Part shown: positions 57,450 through 64,000 of the stretch, one piece after another
How the letters are laid out: every line of letters begins with the position of its first letter
How positions within the stretch are numbered: the stretch's first letter is position 1
DNA from: Ochotona curzoniae
Lineage: Eukaryota; Chordata; Mammalia; Lagomorpha; Ochotonidae
Direction of reading: 5' to 3'
Assembly (NCBI RefSeq): GCF_017591425.1
Contig: NW_024467101.1
Coordinates: 9,560,918-9,624,917, forward strand
Length of the DNA stretch: 64,000 bases
The notes under the pieces: generated by a model
What the model was told of the DNA's origin: nothing
Databases searched by the model: none
The model's input: the letters and a program-made list of their open reading frames with translations, nothing else
Translations under genes and position numbers: made by a program

Positions 57450-57760
57450 AATAAATATTGATTTATTGAAAGGCAGAGTGACAGCAAGATAGACCAACTG
57501 ATTGATCTTCCACCTGCTGGTTCACTTCCCAAATGTCCCTCACATTGGGCTGGTGTGGGCTGAAGCTAGGAGCCAGGAACTCCGTGTGTGTTCCCCATGT
57601 GGATGGCAGGGGCCAAGCCCTTGGGCTATCTTCTGCTGCCTTCTCAGACACGTTAGCAGGGAGCTGGATTGGAAGTGGAGCAGTCAAGATTCCAAGTGAT
57701 GCTCCCAAATGGATGCTGGCCCCAACCCCTACAATGGCAGAGCTGAGAGTCACAAGGTTC
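57450..57760 (-). mobile_element. C-type SINE, minus strand
   Basis: TTGATTTATTGAAAGGCAGAG, TCTTCCACCTGCTGGTTCAC, GGGCTATCTTCTGCTGCC, GTTAGCAGGGAGCTGGATTGG and AAATGGATGCTGGCCCC. The last 30 bases are decayed. Confidence 0.85.
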
Positions 57761-57961
57761 CAGAGTGTGTCTGACCTGCTAAGCTGGGGCATCTCCCCTC
57801 AGGTGGGAAGCAGCTGGGAATGACTTGTGTGTGTGTTGATATGGGCAGATGTGTGTGTGGATTTGTGTCAGGTGTGCCCAGGCAGGAGTGGGGCAGCCTC
57901 TCTCTCTCTTCCCTGTGTATCTCAGGGGGCAGGAAGGGCGGGCTCTAGGTGTGACCTCAGC

Positions 57962-58031
57962 AAGTGCCCTATAAGTGCAGGGGCCCTTGCAAGTCCATCC
58001 TGGAGGCCTAAGCTCCCACTAGCGCACTACC
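57962..58031 (+). repeat. 70-bp direct repeat, copy 1
   Basis: Matches 58355-58424 at 66 of 70 positions. It contains GCCCTATAAG and CCTAAGCTCCCACTAG. The flanks do not match. Confidence 0.93.
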
Positions 58032-58354
58032 CCACAACTTGTCTCCATGCTGTCCCTCCCACCCTCTGCCACTGGATTCTCCCAGGTCGGGGCAGGTGTG
58101 CAGCTCTGAGGAGCAGAGCAGGAGGCGACGGTTCGCCACAAGTGGCAGGGCAGGCTGGGCGGGGAACACAACGCTCTCGCTGGGCCTCACAAGCCAGCAA
58201 GGACTGGAGCGAGGCCAAGGGGAGCTGAGCTGGGGCTGGGCAGGTGCAGGGTGCAGCATGGGCCAGAGTAAGTGGGCAGGGAATGGGTCTGTGTGGATGG
58301 AAGCCCAGTTGACGCAGGCAGCCCCCCTCACGTCCCCAGTGTCTGGCACACAGC

Positions 58355-58424
58355 AGGTGCCCTATAAGAGCAGGGGCCCTTGCAAGTCCATCTTGGAGGC
58401 CTAAGCTCCCACTAGGGCACTACC
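58355..58424 (+). repeat. 70-bp direct repeat, copy 2
   Basis: Second copy, offset by 393 bp. It joins directly to a MIR-like stretch on both sides (CTGGCACACAGCAGGTGCCC before, GTAACCTCTGTGTGACTCTG after). Confidence 0.93.
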
Positions 58425-60029
58425 ATGTAACCATGATCAGGCCATGTAACCTCTGTGTGACTCTGTTTCTCCGTGGGTGACACAGAAGTGAGACGGGCAG
58501 ACCCGTGGCTTCTGCCTGCTCAGACCCCTTTGACTTCCAGAATCACTCTCCTCTCTCTCTGCCTATGGATATGGGGAGGACTCACCCACACACTCCTGCC
58601 ACCCCCGCCTTCCCCATTCTAAGTAGGATTCAGTCCTGGGCCCGGCTAATGCCAGGGCTCCATCCCCTGCTCCTGTGATTGGTTCAGGATCTTGCGTGTG
58701 AGACAAGAAGCACTGACAATGAAGGCAGGAAAAAAAAGAGAAGTTGTGCTGGCATGATGTGAGCTCTCGGATCCAGCTATGCCTCAAGCCAGCCCTTCTA
58801 GGTGGTTTGCAGAACTGGTACCTAGCAGGTACCTGTTAGCATCTTTCTTCTTTTCTCCTCCTACCCTTTAGCATGGTCTATCATTATTGACGCTATCCTC
58901 CTGCCCTAGCAAAGATGCTTCAATCAGGATGCTGGAGGCATGGGCAGAATTGGCGAGTGGAAGATTCTTTCTCGGCTGATTTTCCCATCAAAGTATATCT
59001 TGATTGAACTTGGGGATCCTCAGGATGGCTCCAGAGAACCGGCAGCCCTGTCTCAGGGGAGAGTGGAAGACATGGGAGCAGTTGGGGTGGGGGTGGGGAG
59101 TATCTCTCCTCTGGGAAGTCCTCCAGGATTGCCACACACTCCTCCAGCAAGCTCTGGGATCTCCCAGTTGAGCTCGGTGGTTTGAGGTTGCTTTGTAGGA
59201 CTGTTGTCACCTCGTCTTCGGGATCTCTGCCAGAGTCTGATGCCCACTGCTGCTCTGCCGTTGCTGTGAGTTCTGTTCGCCCAGTACCTGTTGGAGGCTC
59301 AGGGCAGCCTGTGTTTGTCCTAGATGTCCGAGACCCGGGCCAGCCCGTGTTTGTCTTGGGTGTTCAAGTACCCACAACCCATCTCTCAGAAAGTGCTAGT
59401 GGGGCTCTGTCTCTGAGGCCGCATCACTGCTCCCTGCTCCCCAAAGCACCTGTGAGGCTAAGAGATCAGGCCAGGCAGGTCCTTGAGGAATCCTTGGCAG
59501 CCCAGGCTTTGCAGGATTTGGGTAGATGGAGAAAGGAATGGAGACAAGGCCCAGTAGGTAGAAGTGAGACAAGCCTACCCATGGGAAGGCAAGGAGGCAG
59601 GAGGGAACGGGGCAGGTGCAGGGAGTAGAACGGACTCGGCCAGCAGCTGAAGGACTTGGGAAATGCAGTCCTCAGTTCTGGGCAGCAAGGAGCCCAGGGA
59701 GGGCTTCTGAGATCCTTGGGGCTGTTGAGGGAGCCGATGAGGTCTGGAAACTTCCAGGAAAGCAGCTGGAAGCCCAGGTCTGGCTGCTGGAGGTGGAGGT
59801 GGTGGTGGGATGGGTGGGGGAGATTGGCTGGGCTGCTGTCAGGATCTATCTGGGGTAAGCATTTTCTCTGTGAGCCCATGCCAGTGAGTGGGGCTCGGAA
59901 CGGCCTCAGCTGCTCCATCTCCTCCGGACCCCCATTAGCAGACACTAGGGGTGGGGAATATAGGTTGCACGGAATTGCATGTGTAAGGGGCTTTCTGTCA
60001 GTTCCTGGAAGAGACCAATGCCGTGATGA

Positions 60030-60345
60030 GGTGGGTTAAGCCACTGCTTGTGACACCGGCATTCCGTAACAGAACACCTAGTTAAACCCTGGCTGCTTCA
60101 CTTCTGGTCCAGTTCCCTGCTAATGCGCCCAGGAAAGCAGTAGACAGCCCCAATGTGTGGGCCTCTGCACCCATGTGGGAGACCCAGATGGAGGTCCTGA
60201 CTCCTAGCTCTGGGCTGGCCCAGACCTGGCTCAGTGCTGGCTGTTGGGAAGTAAACCAGTGGATAGAATACTCTCTGGTCTGTCTTTCCTTTTGCCTCTT
60301 TCTGTTAACTCTGCCATTCCAATAAGTAAAACCAATGCGTCTTTT
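60030..60345 (+). mobile_element. C-type SINE, plus strand
   Basis: TTAAGCCACTGCTTGTGACACC, TGGCTGCTTCACTTCTGGTCC, TGGGAGACCCAGATGGAGG and AACCAGTGGATAGAA, ending GCCATTCCAATAAGTAAAACC. It belongs to an older branch than the 52.0 and 54.6 kb copies. Confidence 0.85.
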
Positions 60346-60949
60346 AAAATTCAAATCCCTGTGCAATGTGTTTTATGAGAAAGCTATGCATGGAATTCAA
60401 GAGCTCCTTTTGCCCTAGGATACATTTATTTTGTGAAATTCATTTTCCACAGACCTGTGGGAGGTGCCGTGTATGAGTGTGTGCTGGGCATGGCAGCTCG
60501 GAGCAGGCGTTTTAGGGAACAGAGGGATGGGTGTGTGTGTCCCTGTGGGGGAGGGCAGGGGATGGTGATAGAGGGACCGGGGTTGGGGGGAAGCATGGTG
60601 GGGACTGAATTCCTGTTCTGGCCTCCACAGGATTTATTTAAGCATGAACTGGGTCCTTCATAGACTTGGAACTCTGTCAGGTCTGTGACATTTGCACCCT
60701 AAGAAGCAGACCTGAGCAAGCCCCCTGGCCGCCTCCTGCCACATGGGCACCCGGTGAGAAGGTGCCATTCCTAGCGTTGGGTGCAGCCTATGTGTGCGTC
60801 CAGTCTGACTCCAGCCTCAGGCTCCTTGCCAGGATCATGCCCTCTGGGCTGCGTGGTGTCCCCACATCCCTCAGGTGGATGCCACCTGGAACCTGCCAGG
60901 TGCAGCTTTTGCTTTTCTGAGGTTCTTCCTGTTTGTGGATGCAGTGGAG

Positions 60950-60951
<2 letters not shown>

Positions 60952-60980
<29 letters not shown>
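60952..60980 (+). repeat. (CA)n microsatellite
   Basis: Pure CA run joined to the SINE that follows, replacing its purine-rich portion. Confidence 0.97.
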
Positions 60981-60982
<2 letters not shown>

Positions 60983-60983
<1 letters not shown>

Positions 60984-61232
60984 ATCTGCCCACTGATACC
61001 CTCTCTGAATACTCACCACAGCCAGGACTTGGCCAGGGCCCGAGCCAAGAGCTGGGAATTCAACTCAGGTCTCCCAGATGAGTGGTGGGAACCTAGTCAC
61101 GTGAGCCAGCCCCACGGTGCTTCCCACCCCCAATGCCGGGGTCTGCATGGGTGGAGGGCAGGAGCAGGCACTGGACCAGGGCACTCTGTTTAAGATGGGA
61201 GCGTCTTAACCACCAGGATAACCAGCCTCCCT
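60983..61232 (-). mobile_element. Old C-type SINE, minus strand
   Basis: GAATACTCACCACAGCCAGG, CGAGCCAAGAGCTGGGAATTC and CAGGTCTCCCAGATGAGTGG, ending GTCTTAACCACCAGGATAACC. Confidence 0.65.
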
Positions 61233-61929
61233 TGGCGCTCCATACTGTGCATATAAATGGCTCAAGTTCAATGCTTGGCACCACCAGGCCACTGGCACCA
61301 GGCCACTGGCACCACCAGGCCTGTGGCTGCCCCAGCTTGCCCAGTGAGGCAGCCTGGGATGGCTCCCAGGGTCTCTGTCCCAAGTTCCTGGTGCTGCTGC
61401 TCCCGTGAGGTCCCCCGTTCTTTGCTGCCCGGTGTTTTTGCAGGCTCCGTGAGGGCCACTTCGGTGTCAGGAGGCACTGGCGGAGGCTGTAGTGTGCCTG
61501 GGCAGTTCTTGCGGCTCTGGTGCCAGTGACCATAACTCAGCCACTTAATGGCAGCCATAAATCTCCTCCAAGAGATGGGTTCCCCCGGCAGGTGGGTGGG
61601 CTGAGCGGAGTCCAGGCTTCTGTCCTGAGGAGGTGGGAACAGCGGCCTGGGCGGGACCTCCACTGTCCTGGAGCCTGCTGTTCTGGGGCATAGCAGTGGC
61701 ACAGGGAGGCGTGGGCTCAGCTAAATGCCCATGTGCAGAGGACGGAGAAGTGGGGGGGGGGTAGCTCTGTAGGCAGAAGCAGTTCTGATCCTGCGTGGAT
61801 CGAGTTGAGTTGGGCCTCTCCATGTTCCTAAGTGGCGCTCCGGAATTTGTATAACTGTTTGGAAAAAGTGATCATTGTATATGTGGCTAAATGAGGGGCT
61901 CTCGGGATGGGATCAAACATGGCAAGGGC

Positions 61930-62040
61930 CCTGGAGAGGAAGAGAGCGGGGAGGAGGGAGAGGAGGAGGAGGAAGGAGAGGAAGAGGAAGAGGAGGAGGG
62001 GTGGTGAGAAGGAGGGAGAGGAGGGAAGAGGATGCAAAGA
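61930..62040 (+). repeat. ~110-bp GGA/GAG-rich polypurine tract
   Basis: Mostly GAGGA-type units on the + strand. The Ser-rich minus-strand frame over it is compositional. Confidence 0.93.
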
Positions 62041-62562
62041 AGCTGACTTGGAGACAGGCTACAAGCCAAGGGGTGCCAGCACCCTGCCCCACCCTTTGTA
62101 GGCTCTGAGGGCATAGCCTGGCTCATTGCTGGGTTCCAGAATCCAGAGCTGTTGGGGGAAGAGGAGCTGCTAGTGTTGGGGCCTTGTGCACCTGCTGCAG
62201 GGAGCCCAGGGCTCTGGGATGGTGGGCCAGGCACCCTGACTCTCTGTACCCTCATCTCCTCCTGTGGCTTCTGCTCACCGGGCAGGTGTAGGATGCAGCT
62301 GTCACAATGTGATGGGTGGGTCGGAGAGGGCATTGCCGGGAGACCTCAGGATTGTACTGGGGCCATGGACAAAGTCATGCGCGGTAGCATGAAAAGTGTG
62401 TGCTGGGAAGGGGGCTGTGAGAGGGGCTGTGTCGTGTAGGTGAGTGGGGTGATGTCCCCGCTGAAGGACAGATGGATGAAGCAGAGTCATTCTGTGTGGC
62501 CCCAGTCTGGGCCTCCAATGTGGGGTGGCGGGACTCCAGGGAACTGAGCCTTTAGCACAGCC

Positions 62563-62655
62563 TGCCAGGGTCTGCATTAGCGGGAAGCTGGAGATAAGAT
62601 GTTGTGGAAAGTGGGCGACAGGCGTCTGCACTGTCGGACCAAGCACCTGCCCTTT
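62563..62655 (-). mobile_element. Short C-type SINE remnant, minus strand
   Basis: GCATTAGCGGGAAGCTGGAG and a decayed head GTCGGACCAAGCACCTGCCC. Too short for a firm call. Confidence 0.4.
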
Positions 62656-62934
62656 CTTTTTCTTTTCTAACCATGGCTTTGCAGTAGAGGTTGTGCAGGT
62701 GTTTGGAAGTGACTCATGGCTCAAGGCTGCTTACCTGGGAAAAACAGGCCAGTGTTTGGGCAGTGGGAGCCAGGGCAGGGCAGAGGGAGGCACTGCTTGT
62801 GGCCAATACCTGGGAGATGCTTGGTACCCAGGGTCAAGCCCCAAGGACTGGGCTGAGCCCAGCAGGCCGCAGTCCCTGAACTTGCATGGTGACGGAGAAA
62901 TATAGACAGACAATCAGGCGGTGAACCGTGGCCG

Positions 62935-63190
62935 AGGGTTTATGAGGCAGCCATGGTCGAACGGTCGAAAGTTAGGGAAAATGTATTTATTACAACACTT
63001 TTCATGGGCAAGTTATCATTTTGTCAAACTTTATTAGAGGGACTAATTAATGGGTTGTAAAGAGTACTAGTGCGTGGCCGGAGAAAGAGCTGGTCCCAGG
63101 GACATTGGCAGCCCCGAGGATTTACGACCCCTCCGTTCTCCATTTATTAATGTGGAGAAGGTGCGGGCAAGGGTTATATACGGCTGGCGC
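62935..63190. promoter_or_regulatory. Candidate distal conserved element, AT-rich with homeobox sites
   Basis: A repeat-free block with TATTTATTAC, AAGTTATCATTTTG (GATA), TTTATTAGAG (posterior-Hox-like), TAATTAAT (63044-63051), CCATTTATTAATG and a TATATA (about 63175). It is the most enhancer-like stretch in the last 10 kb. Conservation has not been tested. Confidence 0.45.
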
Positions 63191-64000
63191 AGAGCCCCGC
63201 GATGCCTTCTGGGGTGGGGAGAAGGGGGCTGGAGAGGCTGAGAGGGGTACAGTGGAGAGATGCCAGGGACCTAGGGTCCCAGGGCGGGATGTGGAGTGAG
63301 GGAGCGCCTGACTGGGTGACCCTGGGTGACATTTTCCTTCCTGAGCCTCCACTCTCTCCTCATCCTCTCTCAGACACATTCGAGGAGCCAAGAGGGACCC
63401 CTTTGGAGGGACCAGGCCGTAGGGGCTGTCAAATACCCTGCACCCTGGATCCAGGAAGTGCTCAAGTGGTTGGTCCACCTGCCTGTGGTTTGTCTGCCTT
63501 CTCTGTGCGTCCATTTGGGCCAGTGGATGGCTGTGGGTGAGGACAAGGGGGCACCTGGAGTGTGGAGATGGAAGCTATGGGTGGGGGGGCACCTGCAAGG
63601 GTAGGGGTGACAGGAACCACTTTGTGTGGAGTGACCACAGGTGGCAGCTGGCATTCCAAGGGGGAGGGTGCACCCCTTCCTGACCCTCCATTTCAGGCAT
63701 AAGGAATGGGGTAACCTGAGCTGGGCTGTGGGGGGTTCTCTGACCCACAGCTGGGGTTGTTGGGGTGGGGGACATCTAGGAACTCTAAAGCAGAACTAGG
63801 ATTTTCATTGGCTGTTTCCCAGAGGCCTCCTCGGATGCTGGCATGACACAAAGAGGGTAAACATGTATGAGGACAGGGTGTCTGTAACTGCCCCCAGCAG
63901 GCACTAAACCCCTGGGGGGCTTACTCCCCTAACAACTGGGGGACTTTAGGCTCTGCCATCACCCAGGACCCAGCATCAGTGTTTCCATCTGTGGCCTGGA

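Larger units (their letters stand above)
42706..64000. other. MN1 downstream flank, no coding gene recognised
   Basis: About 21 kb. It is dominated by C-type SINE copies (roughly sixteen, mostly minus strand), microsatellites, MIR-like fragments and unique sequence. Frames up to 290 codons exist but run through repeats or GT/CA tracts. Three motif-rich islands are listed separately. From memory, the region downstream of human MN1 is also gene-poor. Confidence 0.6.

Noticed and set aside
61920..62040. Lys/Arg/Glu/Gly-rich frames suggesting a charged protein
   Set aside because: Artefact of the GGA/GAG polypurine repeat.

Overview
This is a vertebrate nuclear genome window, and the sequence fits a lagomorph, more likely a pika (Ochotona) than a rabbit. 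It has one large split gene with GT-AG splicing, a CpG-rich start, a long intron full of microsatellites, and many copies of a tRNA-derived C-type SINE. The youngest SINE copies, at about 25.6, 52.0 and 54.6 kb, carry internal sequence that I associate with pika rather than rabbit. The species call is an inference from these repeats.

The only gene I can support is MN1 (meningioma 1 / MN1 proto-oncogene, transcriptional regulator), on the + strand. The CpG-rich 5' flank and leader fill about 1-2000. Coding exon 1 is 2001-5931 (1310 codons plus one base). One intron of 33,846 bp follows (5932-39777). Coding exon 2 is 39778-39959 and gives the last 59 residues plus half of the split codon 1311. 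The 3' UTR runs to a canonical AATAAA at 42663-42668. The predicted protein is 1370 residues, against 1320 for human MN1 from memory. The extra length appears to lie in Gly, Ala, Pro and Ser low-complexity tracts.

The intron holds no second gene. It contains dinucleotide microsatellites, a 175-bp polypurine tract, about eight SINE copies, old MIR-like fragments, and several AT-rich, motif-dense patches that could be conserved non-coding elements. SINEs are scarce in its first 12 kb (one copy) and absent from about 32.7 kb through the end of the 3' UTR. Downstream of MN1 (42.7-64 kb) I see no coding gene. That flank is SINE-rich, with at least three regulatory-looking islands: homeodomain/forkhead at about 52.6-52.77 kb, GC-rich CRE/AP-1/MEF2 at about 53.37-53.6 kb, and a homeobox-type AT-rich block at about 62.94-63.19 kb.

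I found no new multi-gene system. The observations most worth checking are a perfect five-unit heat-shock-element array in the MN1 3' UTR, an uninterrupted (CAG)19 upstream of the coding exon, a weak exon 1 donor whose read-through would make a C-terminally altered MN1, a palindromic CRE just upstream of a 388-codon antisense ORF in the intron, and a 70-bp direct duplication downstream of the gene. All motif and conservation statements come from reading this one sequence; no alignment or database search was run.
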